NCBI GenBank assembly: GCA_002205965.3
Contig: NADL03000045.1
Location: 476,620-540,619, forward strand
Direction of reading: 5' to 3'
DNA length: 64,000 nucleotides
From: Kappaphycus alvarezii
Lineage: Eukaryota; Rhodophyta; Florideophyceae; Gigartinales; Solieriaceae
How positions within the stretch are numbered: the first letter of the stretch is position 1; each line of letters begins with the position of its first letter. The notes beneath the pieces are model-generated. The model was not told the DNA's origin and searched no databases. It worked only from the letters and a program-made list of their open reading frames with translations. Position numbers and translations under genes: made by a program. Below, in pieces: positions 1 to 10,569 of this stretch.

Positions 1-310
1 ACCGGAAAGCATCGTATCTACTGGCGATGCGTGCGTGGTGCGAACGGCATCACGGGGACGAATACTTGCCCGAGTTTTGCCCTTCCCGGTGTCCAAGGAT
101 GACACGCGGCGGTTCCAACATGCCATGGTGCGGAGCAGCAAGGGTGGTATGAGTGGGTTTAATCGACCGACGCAAGCAAACGGGCAGGATTATGCGACTC
201 GACGCATGGTTGACGCGTTGGAGGGGCCGACCCAACCCCAAGGTGGTGCAAATGTGGGAGGGATTGACGCGCGAGGCGATCCGAAAGGTGGCACAGACGG
301 ATGAGGTGTA
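1..310 (+). other. GC-rich end of an unrecognised possible gene
   Basis: This GC-rich stretch reads openly in more than one frame. One plus-strand frame gives a basic, tryptophan-rich segment (around 200-300: residues like WLTRWRGRPNPKVVQMWEGL) that looks more protein-like than the low-complexity text further on. It could be the 3' end of a gene that begins upstream of the window. No family was recognised, and no start or splice sites can be fixed. Composition alone could explain the open frames. Confidence 0.2.
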
Positions 311-319
311 ATTCGACAC

Positions 320-1600
320 AAGCGGTGGCGTGGCACAAGCGTTGTGTGTGAAATCAACATTTATCAAAGCAGGGAGGGCGGGGTGACGAGATGCAAAGGC
401 CGCTCTAAGGCGTCGCAAGCGTATCCAAATAAACTATGTAACCTGCATGTCCTCCCCCTCCAACCTCTCCCCCCCTGTACCTTGATCCGCAAAAAATGCA
501 TTGCAGACGAGCCAAGTGGACACAAAGCGCAAGCGACAGGCAGTCCCCCCCAAGCGCCGCAGACATCGGGATGAGGATGCAAGCACAAACAAGAGTTGCG
601 AGGGGATGAGGATGTAAAAAAAGTTAGATGCGTCCTTGTTGATGCAGCACGGGCTAGCTCGGCATAGGGGTATGCTTGCGTCCCAATCGAGGCCTCGCCG
701 TCGACGAGTCTCCTACCGGCGAAAGCAGGGGGATCGCGTTGCGGTCGGCGTGGGATGGTGGATCGGTAGACGGTGCGGAAGAGGATGATGAGGAGGATGA
801 TGATTTCGAGATGGGGAAGCATGAAGTGCAGAGTGGAGTCCGGCACGCGGGAAGGGGTGTCACGGGCGGGGATTTTCGATTGGAGATGCGACGGGGATGC
901 GAGGTAGGGTAAAGAGCGGAAGTTGCCTTGCGAAGGGTGGCGGATTGGAGGGTGATGGGGTGCGGCGTGTGTGGTGTGTTGGTATGGGGTGGTGGAGAGA
1001 CACGTGAGATACGGAGAGAGAGTGTGCGACGGGGTGGTTGGAGTGGGTGTGTGGAGGTGGAGGTGGAGGTGGGGTTGGAGATGGGTGGGGATGGGGTGGG
1101 AGGGGCGCGGCGGGGAGGATTTTACGTTGACGGACGCGGTGTAGGCGAGATGACGGTAGGAGGGGGGTGGCGGGGGGGGGGGGAGTCGGAGAGGGAGAGT
1201 TTTATGTGCTTGACGACGAGACGGGCGAGAAGGGAGAGATGGTCGGAGATTGGGACGCGGGGATTGTCGGCGAAGATTGACGGAGGGTGGAGATTGTGGA
1301 GGTGGGAAGAGATGGACGGTGAGGGAGGCTAGGGCGGCGCATGCGTCTGCGGTGTGTTGGGGAGGTGGGATGGGGATGGGATGGGGATGGGGGATGGGGG
1401 GGAAGTGTGGAGGACATTGTGTTTTGCTTTTGGGGTTGGGGATGTGGGTTGGCGGGTTGGCGGGTGCGATGGAGGAGGGAGGAGGGAGGAGAAAGAGAGG
1501 AGGAAATGGTCGAGGCAGAGATAAGGTCAACGTGGGGCGACCGAGGGGGGGGGGGTTGGTGAGGAATAGAGCGGAATTTGTGGCCGGCTTTAAATGGGTC
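320..1600. other. GC-rich low-complexity region, no supported gene
   Basis: There is a strong strand asymmetry: the plus strand is G- and purine-rich with many GGTGGGGATGGGG-like runs at about 900-1,560. Long open frames on the minus strand here are proline-, serine- and histidine-rich and follow from composition. A short acidic run (EEDDEEDDD) in a plus frame near 770-810 is also compositional. I see no domain and no convincing start or stop context. Confidence 0.5.
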
Positions 1601-1615
1601 CATGTCCATTGCATT

Positions 1616-1980
1616 ATACTGTACTGTACAGTACAGTACTCTATTGTATTGTACTGTACACTGTATTGTACTGTACACTGTACTGTACAGAAGTGTGTAT
1701 CCACGCAGGGACATAACTCGACAGGGACGTCTACGCAACAGGACAAAATGCCTCTTGACAGGACAATACAGTACAGTACTGTACAGTGCTGTAGGAGCAA
1801 AGTTGTGGCATAACAAAAAAAGGGCGGGAGGTGCCCTCACCTGGTTTCTTTTTTCAAATTCAAATTTACTATATACTGTACGGTACACTATTATGAGAGA
1901 TACAAAAGCATCTAGAGCACAGCAGGACACATGTGCCCAAAGTATGACATGATTCCTATCATGTATGGTACAGTACAGTA
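1616..1980. promoter_or_regulatory. Clusters of TACTGTAC / GTACAGTAC palindromes
   Basis: The self-complementary word TACTGTAC/GTACAGTA occurs many times at 1,616-1,690, again at 1,766-1,793 and 1,875-1,888, and at 1,967-1,980, just before the kelch/b561 gene region. The same word recurs at 8,071-8,110, near 9,848, near 26,185 and at about 26,562-26,575. Clustering upstream of coding-like segments suggests a recurring regulatory or start-site element, but it could equally be a simple palindromic repeat. No binding factor is known to me. Confidence 0.4.
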
Positions 1981-2005
1981 AAACTCTTTTCCAACTCTTC
2001 CCTTA

Positions 2006-4407
2006 TTGCCTGCCCCGACAAACCGCACCGACAGAGCCGCCGTCATCCCAGCCCCCCCAATTCTCCAAACTCTCTTCCCCACTTCCCCCCAATCCAAACC
2101 ATGCCCGTCCTCCATCCCCACCACTCCGCTCTTCCCCACCCTTCCCTTCCAACACCACACCACACACCAACCATGCACCCCCCCTTCTTCCCCTCACCCG
2201 CCTCACCCTCCTCCTCTCCCTCTCCCCTCCCCTCTGCCTCTCCTTTGCCCAACACCGCTTCACCCTGTCCCCACTAACCACCACCCCCGACACCCCAACC
2301 CCCGCGCCGACCATCTCACCGTCGTAATCCAATCCGCCGACAGCTTCCTCATCATCATCCACGGCGGCCGCGACCGCACCACTGTCAAATCAGATACCTG
2401 GATTTACGTCGTCTCCCAAAACCGCTGGGTCCTTCTCGCACCCCCGCCCTCGCCACCCCCAACCTCCGCCCCCACTCTGGGCGCCGTCGGCGGCTACCGC
2501 TTTGTCGATCGCAACAATCACTTTCCCTATTTGATGTCACCATGGGCGTCATGTCCAATGGTACCGTCACCAATCGTATGTGGGCTATGGAGTTGAATAC
2601 TTATACTTGGAGGCAGGTTCGCTTGATTGGCCATGTGCCACAGCCTAGGTATGCCGCCGCGGGGAGCTTGGAGAGGTTTGTCAAGCCGGATGGTACTGCC
2701 AGGCCTATGTTGATTCTCTCGCATGGCTATGGACAGCATGGACCTTTGTCCGATACCTTCAAGTGCGTCTTTCATCCTACCGATCCCTATACGGCTACTT
2801 GGCGTCGCTTCAAGCACCCCGTCGGCATGTATCAGCCAATGCTCCCCATCCTACCGCTATGATGGCCAGTTCCTTTACAAGTGCCAGGGATTTGGTCATG
2901 TTTGGTGGCTGTTACGCCTCCACCGTCAGTGGAGGTCTTTGTCCCAGTTGGCATGCCTGGGTGTTGGAGTATCGTCCGGAGCTACTCGCAATTCCACAGA
3001 CGGTCGCGTCGAGTTTTGCAGAGGGCACCGATTCCGTCAAGTGGAATCGGTTGCCGCTAGGCCCGCCCGAGGATTGGAGCCGCCATGGCTCAGGGCTTGA
3101 ACGCCTTTAAAGCCGCTTATGAGGGGCAGAGGGATATTGCCGTCTTGTATAGCGGCGTGCAAACTGGAGAGGATGTTGTCGTGGATCATTCTCAGGATGA
3201 CCCAGTTTGATGGCGGCGAGATTGATATCGTGTCTACCAGTGCGAGGGAGTGGTCGAGGGAGCGCGTGTTATCAGGGACCACAGGAATTGCGCAACGAGT
3301 CGATGCAGAGAGGAGGGGCGCCTCGTTGAGTATTGTCAGGAGCGGCGAGGGTGACGACCGCTTGCAATTGGATGACGCAAATGAGTTTTTTATCTTGTTT
3401 GGCGGCCAGTTTGAGAACGGGTCGTATACCAACGCGTTGCTCAAACTCGCGTTTGATCCCTTCCTCGAGTCGGAACTTGTGCACGATTCCGTGGCTTATG
3501 TGACGAGGCCGTTTGTACATGGGCTATTGATGTTTATCAGCTGGGGTGTGCTCATGGTTATTGCTGTCTTTATGCCAGGTACAAAAAGGATGACCGTGGC
3601 CGACCGAGGTATGTCTTGCTGCATGTCGGCATCAGGTCGTCGCGTTGGCCGTTGCCTGGGCTGGCTTTGCAGTGGCCGTCTACGGCCGTCGGAATATGAC
3701 GGGCCGGTTTGCGCATGCCCACATTGGAGTCGCCTTGATGGTACTGGCGTCACTACAGCCCATCGCCGCCGCCGTTGGCATTCTCGTGCAGCTAAAGAGC
3801 ACCCCTCGTTTGTCCACCTCGCCCTCTGGCGAGGCAAAGCTGCAGGTGCAATTTGTGCCCGCGCTTGTGCAGGGCTTATCACAGGGTCATGTCGCTTGTC
3901 GTGATGCTGCTTGGGGCTCAACATCTCGTTGGGACTGCTGCTCATTGTGGCGCCGACGATTTTCTGGGTGCAATGGTTGTGTACAGTTGCGTTCTTGTCT
4001 TTTGCGCGCTGTGGCTGGAGGTTATTGGGGGAAGACGAAAGGACCCAGAGCAGATACAAACGAGGGCTTCATCAATGAATCATGGGGTGATGAGTCGCGG
4101 CAGTTCCACACTTGGCCGCATAGTGAGGTCTTTCCGCGGGGAGAGCACTGCGAGCGTACTGAGGCGGAGCCGTACGGTGAGGCAGGATGGCAGCATTGAC
4201 GATGACGAAATATCTGCATCGAAAAGCTTGAAGGATGAGGAGATTCTAGCCGAGGAGGATACGATTGAATCGGAACAGCGATCGAGGAGTTGGTCCAGGT
4301 CGCGGAGCTGGGGCAAGTCGCTAAGGTCGAAAGCCTCGGAGAGTCGCAATCGATTCGGAGAGGCCTTGGGATGGCCCAGGATAGTGCGCCGGAACCGCGT
4401 AAGGTGA
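2006..4407 (+). CDS. Kelch-repeat / cytochrome b561 fusion protein, frame interrupted
   Basis: This is probably a secretory-pathway membrane protein with a kelch beta-propeller followed by a cytochrome b561-type heme-binding core. Kelch-like blades are visible at about 2,335-2,440 (IIIHGG...DTWIY), 2,560-2,650 (NRMWAMELNTYTW), 2,700-2,830, 2,885-2,975 (LVMFGGCY) and 3,385-3,450 (FILFGGQ). They are followed by helices carrying the four expected heme-ligand histidines: HGLLMF (about 3,518), LLHVG (about 3,622), HAHIG (about 3,715) and YHRVMS (about 3,880). A hydrophobic run at 2,190-2,255 may be a signal peptide. A basic, serine-rich cytosolic tail ends at 4,407. The reading frame changes about six times with no room for introns, for example a one-base loss inside helix 2 near 3,640. 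Either the gene is decaying or the assembly carries indel errors. The family function is electron transfer across membranes; the substrate is unknown. The start codon is uncertain. Confidence 0.6.
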
Positions 4408-4409
4408 TA

Positions 4410-4860
4410 GCAGTTTCGAGACAAGAGATAGACCCTAGCAAGAGCGGGTGCAGGATGTGCTCGAGTCCCCGGAGAGAATAGATTCGATGATCGAGGGGAG
4501 GACCGGGTGAACTCTACGGCTTCATCATCCATGTTTAGTTATAGAGAGCGACTAGATTGGGGTCATCGATGTATTCATATCATGACCCGGACTCATACTA
4601 TTGTGAGAGTCTATTCAGATAGAATGCTGCAAGCGATAGTTTCGGCCGGTGTCGCAGAGTGTAACATGCTCCAAGATACTCGCCCAAGGTTCCGCTCTCC
4701 AAAGTGCTAGTTTTGTGAAGCGTGGATGAACATAGGTCGATTGGAACATTGAAGCAAATCACCCTTGGTGAGGCGATGCATCGGATGTCTTGTAGTCTCC
4801 TTAGTATTCAAGTAGATCGAAACTGACGGGAAATAGAGTTATTTTCGCAGATGTCAATAT
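4410..4860. other. Intergenic, nothing recognised
   Basis: No domain, repeat or RNA structure was recognised here. The stretch lies between the end of the kelch/b561 gene and the start of similarity to the tandem unit. Confidence 0.5.
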
Positions 4861-6250
4861 CAAAAGTTGTGAGGCTTCGTCAGAAAGCATGCGCGGTGCG
4901 GACGGTGATTTGGGTGAGCATAAAATGGTTGCTCAGTGGAGCTGTTCCGTACCAAATCCTTCCTACTGTGTATAGGATGCTACTTGCGTTGAGACCGATG
5001 TCTTCTTCTTCAAAAGTTGTTTTGAAGAAGACATCGTCTCAACTCCAGCAGGATCCAGTGATTTTCGGCCGTACAAAATGCACTTCTCCGTATCGCCAAG
5101 ACCGTAGAACACCAAGTCTTGCCATTGCAACCGCTGCTCAAACTTCCCTTCTTTCTCATAAAGTAGAATCCGTGCTGGGCGCCCCTACAGTATATCACAA
5201 AGGCAATCACCCGCTTCCACCCCCTCGCCAGCCCCTTCAGTGAAGCATTGTTAGTTATCCAACGCACCTCCGGGACGCTCACCGTCCAAGCCACCCACCC
5301 AGCACCCACCCCCCCCCACCGCCCATCAACTCCTGCGCCTCTTTTCTATCGATCAACCCCCCGTCTTTTTCGTTCACCCCACTGCAATCCCACTCCACCG
5401 ACCAAGCGCTCCGCTCCGCCCCGCCTACTAACTACGCGCCCTCCCTCTAGTCGTCTTCCTCAACGCCCTGCCACCCCCACTGTTATTCCCTCCTCCGCGC
5501 TGATGCTCAACTCCCAAATCCAATCCGAAATCACCCCCACCTCCTTGTCGCCCGTCATCCGCTTGGACCTCTCCGCCCGGTCCCTCCCCATCCGTCTCTG
5601 TTTTCCTATCCCCTCTTTCCGCCTACGTTTCTCCTTGAACAGCTCGTCCTTCTTCCTTCCCGCCTCTCGCTCCCGCACTCGATCCCTCTGAAGACGACGC
5701 TTTCTCGCGCTTTGCAATCTTTCTAGCACTTGCTCCGCCTCCTCCAACGCTGCCGCGTGGTTATTTGCAAAACGGACCACAAAATCAGGCAGGTTTGATT
5801 TAGTCGGGGAGGCAGGGGGCAACATGGTACTAACAGGGGTTACAGACCTCGATTAGCGGGGAAGTAGCTTGGAAGAGGCGAGGTTCAAGGAGGGGAGATG
5901 GTGGCTGAAGAAATGGAGGCGGATTTGGGCAAACGGCGGTTACTGACAGTAAGGAGCAATGAGGGGCCGAGAAGGCAGCAGGGGTTAGGGATGGCGGTGG
6001 ACGGTATTGGGATAGGTGCAAGGGTATGCGAATAGGGAGAATGGGACGGTGACGGGTAATGGTACTGCTTGTAGTAAGTATGGAATTGGTTGGGAAAGTG
6101 GCCGCGTGGGTGGTCATTCGGATCGCACTTGATGAAATAGTAACATGGGTCCAGGATACTCATCTGTGCTGCACAGTTTCAGTTATTTTCAGCTGGGCGT
6201 GGAGGTCGACGTCATGGCTTGAGCGGGAGATCGACGCCGCTGTGTGGAGG
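4860..6250. repeat. Diverged single-copy relative of the 3.43-kb tandem unit
   Basis: The segment is collinear with about 37,620-38,600 of the first full tandem unit. Matching anchors in order are: GTTGTGAGGYTTCGYCAG near 4,865 versus 37,628; GGAGCTGTYCCGT near 4,938 versus 37,720; ACCGTAGAACAC near 5,101 versus 37,869; the CCACCGCCCRTCAACTCC block near 5,317 versus 38,063; and a CAGTTTCARTTATTKTCAGC block near 6,175 versus 38,565. Similarity is patchy, and this copy is longer in the middle because it retains the coiled-coil region missing from the units. It may be a sister of the sequence from which that part of the array was derived. Confidence 0.65.
4988..5043. repeat. Long near-perfect hairpin
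   Basis: Two arms of about 20 bases (GTTGAGACCGATGTCTTCTT and its near-exact reverse complement ending in CATCGTCTCAAC) enclose a short TTCAAAAGTTGTTTT centre that is itself nearly self-complementary. The arms differ by one extra base and one three-base step. The structure is missing from the matching place in the tandem units, so it was gained by this copy or lost by the array. Confidence 0.7.
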
Positions 6251-6444
6251 TGGGGCGCTGGATGGCCATCCATTTGTTGGCTGGCGTAGTGTTCTCGTTT
6301 TCCGTTGAGGATTGCGGGGATACCATTAATTTGAAGAGGACAAAATGTCAGGGCAGGAGGAAGCTGTAGAGATCTGCCCGCTTCCTTTCTAGTTGTCTGG
6401 CAACAAACACCCTTCTGTAGCAATCCAAGGAACATAGCGCTCAT
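5010..6444 (-). pseudogene. Unrecognised coiled-coil protein gene, copy A, probably broken
   Basis: Reading leftwards, coding-like blocks appear in order. The first is an N-terminal part (6,444-6,160) ending in a block DLHAQLKITETVQH. Next comes a Cys/His/aromatic block (DPCYYFIKCDPNDHPRGHF, about 6,150-6,090). A proline-rich stretch that may hold an intron follows, and then a highly charged helix (5,825-5,470) with AALEEAEQVLERLQ followed by RKRRLQRDRVRERE. The helix ends in WIWELSISAEEGITVGVAGR. Two independent copies (6.88-7.83 kb, and the tandem units) keep parts of these same amino-acid blocks, which supports a true protein origin. The frame changes between blocks. I do not recognise the family; the charged helix suggests a coiled coil. 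A live spliced gene with sequence errors is possible. Confidence 0.45.
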
Positions 6445-6449
6445 TGAAT

Positions 6450-6830
6450 GATAAATATCACATCAACCGCCTACGATGTAGATAAAGTGCCCAAGGACTG
6501 GTTGCATTCAAGGTCGTGACAACCCGAAGCTCTATACCCAAACTATATGCAATTCAGCACGATACACATTCGGTCAATAGGAAGACCTAGCTTCAATTTG
6601 AACAATGTCAGTTCGTCTGATGACTCGAGCAAACAAGGCAAACCCAGATTCCAGCTTTGTCCTCCACGTTACTGCGGAATGAGTTTCAGTAAGACGTAGC
6701 TCCAATTGTGAGCAAGTGTTGACTGGATTTTCTCGTTGTGCAACTTTGCCCTCTCCTGATTGACAGAATCCCCGCAATTTGCAATGTAAAACGCGAACGC
6801 AACACCAGCATACAGATGGATGACCCTCCA
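6450..6830. other. Spacer between two divergent copies
   Basis: This is AT-richer sequence with no recognised feature. It separates the two head-to-head copies of the coiled-coil gene and could hold their promoters if either is alive. Confidence 0.4.
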
Positions 6831-7830
6831 GCGCCCTGATTCCCTACTGGTGCATCAATCTAAATTCCAATTCATCTCCTCACGCCACGAAAGTCTACCT
6901 CCACGCCCAGCTGACAATAATTGAAACTCTCCACGCAGAAAATACTCTCGACCCATGCCATTACTTAATCAAGTCCGATCCGAAATTTCACCCGCGCTGC
7001 CGTTTTCCAAACCGCTTCATAAGTACAAGCATTACCATTCCCTGCCCGCCCCATTCCCCATTCACATAAGGTCTCGCCTATCCCAAGACCGTTTCCACCG
7101 CCATCCCTAACTGCTGTTGCCTTCTCGGATCCCCTCTCGCCTCCTCACTGTCAGTAACGCTGCCGGCTTTCCACATCTACCCTCCCATCCTTCAGCCACA
7201 ATCGCACCCTCTTTTAACCTCGCCTCTTCCAAGCTACTCCCCGCTAATCGAGTCTGTAACCACTGTTAGTACCGCCATGTTGCCCCTGCCTCCGCGACTA
7301 AATCAACCTGCCTGATTTTGTGGTCCGTTTTGCAAATAACCACGCGGCAGCGTTGGAGGAGGCGGAGCAAGTGCTAGAGAGGTTACAAAGCGCGAGAAAC
7401 GTCGTTATCAGAGGGATCGGGTGCGGGAGCGAGAGCCGGGTAGGAGGAAGGGTGATCTGTTGAGGGAGAAACGGAGGCGAAGGTGGGGATAGGAAAGAAG
7501 ATGGATAGGAGGGACCGGGGTCCAGGCGGACACCGGGCGAAACGACTTGGGGGAAGTTGTAGAGCGGATTTGGGAGTTGAGTCTTGGCGCAGAGTAGGGA
7601 TAACAGTGGGGACCGCAGGGCGTTGAGAAAGCCAGGTGGAGGGGGCGAGTGTAGTTAGTGGGCGGTGCGGTACGGGTGGTCGGTGGAGTGGGATTGGAGC
7701 AGTATGAACGTAGAGGATGGGGCGTGTAACTGATAGACAGGAGGCGCAGGATTTTATGCGCGGTGGTTGGGTGGGTGCTGGGAGTGGTATCCGACGGACA
7801 CGGCGGGAGGTGCTTTGAGTTTGTATCAAT
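6830..7830 (+). pseudogene. Unrecognised coiled-coil protein gene, copy B (inverted, diverged)
   Basis: This copy lies opposite to copy A, head to head. In plus orientation the same blocks recur: LHAQLTIIETLH (about 6,895-6,935), DPCHYLIKSDP (about 6,950-6,985), a proline-rich stretch, a helix-coding block around 7,320-7,420, and RIWELSLGAE near 7,570-7,600. Frames are interrupted, and it differs from copy A at many bases, so the duplication is not recent. It is probably a pseudogene. Its value is that it shows which blocks of copy A behave as protein sequence. Function is unknown. Confidence 0.45.
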
Positions 7831-7839
7831 GCTGGATTT

Positions 7840-9440
7840 AAGGGCTAGCCTGGTAGTGGAAGCGGGAAATGACCTTTGTTGATAGGCACATATTAAACAT
7901 TTCAGTATATTTACTCATCTGCCATTTCGACAAATTTCGCAAGTGCGTAAAGAACAAAAACTACAAATTTAGCAAATTGTGCAGAAAAGAACTTGCACAA
8001 CTGTACAAATCGTCATTTGCGCACACACATTTTGAGATTTGTGCGTTGCCTCTTCATCGTGTTTGAGTTTTGTACTGTGCAGTACAGTACAGCACAGTCC
8101 TGTACTGTTGTGGATTAAGCCAACAAAGCGGTGTATGCTGTAATGCTGGATACAGGGTTTTGGCTGCATTGGGGTATGTCTTGACGGATAAAGGGGTGAG
8201 GGCGATGGCAAGCAAATTCGGCACAAGATGACGGCGTGCTGCCCCTGCTTCCGCTTTGATCACCTGCTATTCTAAAGTTTATGTATAGACGCTAGATCGC
8301 TCGCGCTGTAGCTAATCATGCTACGCTCATTGTTTTCATTCTGGATCAACTGTGCATTCCTTTGGTCTGCATTGTGTTGTTGTCCGCGCCCTCATTCTGC
8401 ATTCTCGTTCCGCTTTTTCGCTTATGTTCGCTCGTTCATGTTGGTCTGACTGTCGCTGCGTTCCGTGTTCGATCGCGTTGCGTTCGCCATCCTTTGGACT
8501 TGTACATGATTTTGAGCAGAAAAATTGCGTGTCCCATTGATACCTTTTGGCAATTTTCCTTTCAATGCTTATCAGTGCATTTGTCTTCTGGATTGGCTTT
8601 GCAAATGAATGCGTCATCTCACAACTGTACATAAATATGCTTCTCAGAGCTATTTTAATTGTCTTGGTTGATTTTTACCAAAAATTGTAACAAGACTCAA
8701 CACAAAGAGAGATGGATATAGTATCATTACTTATTTAGAGTGTGCACAGACTGACCCGAATATTCAGTTAATGGTAAAAATCATACGTACTTCTATTGGA
8801 ACTTGTGATGCATCGAGGTTCCCCGCAGAACTAACTGACAAGAGAACAGTGGATTGTTCTTGAAGTACTAAATCGCAAATAACCGATCCCATTTTGGGTA
8901 TTTTGGTGGATTTGGGTACACAAAAAGGGCTGATTTTGGTTGACGGCCAGGAATCCCCCGCAGAGGCTCTGGTCCACACGCCAATGTCCCACGACTCAAA
9001 ATTTCGCGCCAAAAGGAAGACTATTGTGATACCAATTCGAAGCACGCGGTGTCAAACCGCACCAGGAGGGCCATACCTACACCTTCGCAAGAAGAAGTTA
9101 CACTCAGGAGGGTCTCCCTCAAGCGAGGGAACAGTCTGCATTTAAGAGCTCTCCTGTGCTCTGCACATATCCGGGACTTACAATATTAACCTGCCCCTAT
9201 TACGAACGCACTCATTTCTTCGACGGACACACTCCCACAACTAATGGGAATCCACAGGCTCCCAACATCCCTCATATTGCACCTACAAGCATCCCACATT
9301 AACTATATGGCTTGGGTGGTCCTCTCCCACATGGGTCTCCTTCCAGTACAGACGACTAAAAAGGGAATTAGAATCAAAAAACGATAAATGTAACTCCAAT
9401 GCGAGGTAATGGATTGGATCAAAGAGAGGAATATCATCTA
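7840..9440. other. Gene-poor stretch
   Basis: No convincing gene. 8,071-8,110 is another cluster of the TACTGTAC/GTACAGTAC palindrome. Short open frames at 8,340-8,640 and 8,760-9,150 show no recognisable domain. Base composition falls towards AT-rich after 8.6 kb. Confidence 0.45.
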
Positions 9441-9450
9441 CTGAATTATA

Positions 9451-9717
9451 TTGACCAGTACCAACCTTTCTGCGAGTATGAATGGGAAATTACAGCGTTC
9501 TGTCATGAAAAACAGTTCCGAAAAAAAAAAATCTCCAGATGATCTTCGGGAAAAACTTACAGCATTTTTAAAAAAGATTGCTCAAGAAAATGTGGAATGC
9601 CGGATGATTTACGTTGGGCTTAGAAACTACGCTATAGAAAGACTGAGTTGGCATAAATCAGAGATAAAGAGAATTTGGAAGGTGTCCTTGACGAAACAAT
9701 TCTTTCATTTGAGTTGA
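9451..9717 (+). CDS. Unrecognised small ORF, doubtful
   Basis: An 88-codon open frame, lysine-rich with a predicted helical middle (DDLREKLTAFLKKIAQE). It starts at an ATG and ends at TGA, but has no recognised family, no upstream motif and no conserved copy in the window. It may be a remnant of a repeat or chance. Confidence 0.15.
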   Translation: MTSTNLSASMNGKLQRSVMKNSSEKKKSPDDLREKLTAFLKKIAQENVECRMIYVGLRNYAIERLSWHKSEIKRIWKVSLTKQFFHLS

Positions 9718-9934
9718 TCAGGATCAGACCAAATCAAGCCATGAATAAATATAATCTGGTATAATTATCCAATTTTCTCGATCTACACTGACGGTTGTTG
9801 TGGATTAACCCTCGAATGCGAATTAGACTGGGAACTCACGCGCTATTGTACAGTACATAATTGTAGAATCAATCGCGTACATAACTACAGAATATCTAAC
9901 CTAAGCATTAAATACTTTACTAGTTCAGAAAGAT

Positions 9935-10160
9935 AAGAGGCACGACAGAAACGGAAGAAGACGGGAAGAAGAACGTTGGGTGGAACGCGAAAGGAGGGAG
10001 CAAGAGCGTAGTGATGCTTAGGATAGGAGACGAGAAGAGACGGAATTGGATGGGCGAATGATGGAAATGGTAGTGTTGATGTGGGCCAAGAATAACCTTT
10101 CGGATACGCATATGGCGATTGATAGTGAAGCTTACCCATCCCGAAAGCCTCAAGCAATCA
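9935..10160 (+). pseudogene. Charged coiled-coil remnant
   Basis: This is a small GC-richer island in AT-rich DNA. One frame reads as alternating Arg/Glu (RRREEERWVERERREQERSD) and then a hydrophobic stretch (MMEMVVLMWAKNNL). This resembles the charged C-terminal helices of DNA-binding transposon partner proteins or of the coiled-coil gene at 5-8 kb, but the match is compositional. It abuts a transposase-like relic on the opposite strand and may be the second gene of the same decayed DNA transposon. Confidence 0.25.
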
Positions 10161-10190
10161 TTTCTTGAAGTCTTGCATGAAAAAGTTAGC

Positions 10191-10559
10191 CTATACACAA
10201 GGCCTCGGCATAAAAGTTGACAAACTCTTATTTATGCAGACAATAAGTGCTCGAAAGTTGAAGAGATATCCAGTGTAGAATAAATAAAGACGTCTTTCAA
10301 CGTTATTTTCGTGGAGAAATATAACATTTGTCCGAGGGAATAATCCAGAGAAAGCACGGATAGCCCATTCGGATTCCTGATGATCAGACGTAGCTTTTCG
10401 CATCATGGTAACTTCAGAATCATGGTTAGCATTCGAATCTTCCTGAAGCGCTTTTGATGAGGAAGAGATGGTTTCGTCTAGAATAGGGTAGAATCTAAGA
10501 CCTAAATTGAACAGGAATTCTGGTAAAACTGTTCCAATATCGTATACACAACACTTCAT
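10191..10559 (-). pseudogene. Probable Harbinger/PIF-type transposase C-terminus, relic
   Basis: The minus-strand frame contains ESEWAIRAFSGLFPR followed by NNVERRLYLFYTGYLFNFRA and NKSLSTFM. This resembles the end of the DDE_Tnp_4 (Harbinger-like) catalytic domain as seen in fungi, where a Q/ESEWG...L..FPRL...RR..L....LFN.RT..VGI.QIRTTF pattern follows the last catalytic residue. The first two catalytic acidic residues would lie upstream (towards 11 kb), where I see only faint open frame. It is truncated and probably dead. The assignment is by eye and uncertain. Confidence 0.35.
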
Positions 10560-10569
10560 TCGGAGACGA

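Noticed and set aside
364-1800. Long minus-strand open frame (about 478 codons)
   Set aside because: Proline/serine/histidine-rich low-complexity text produced by strand-skewed composition, running through the TACTGTAC palindromes; no domain.
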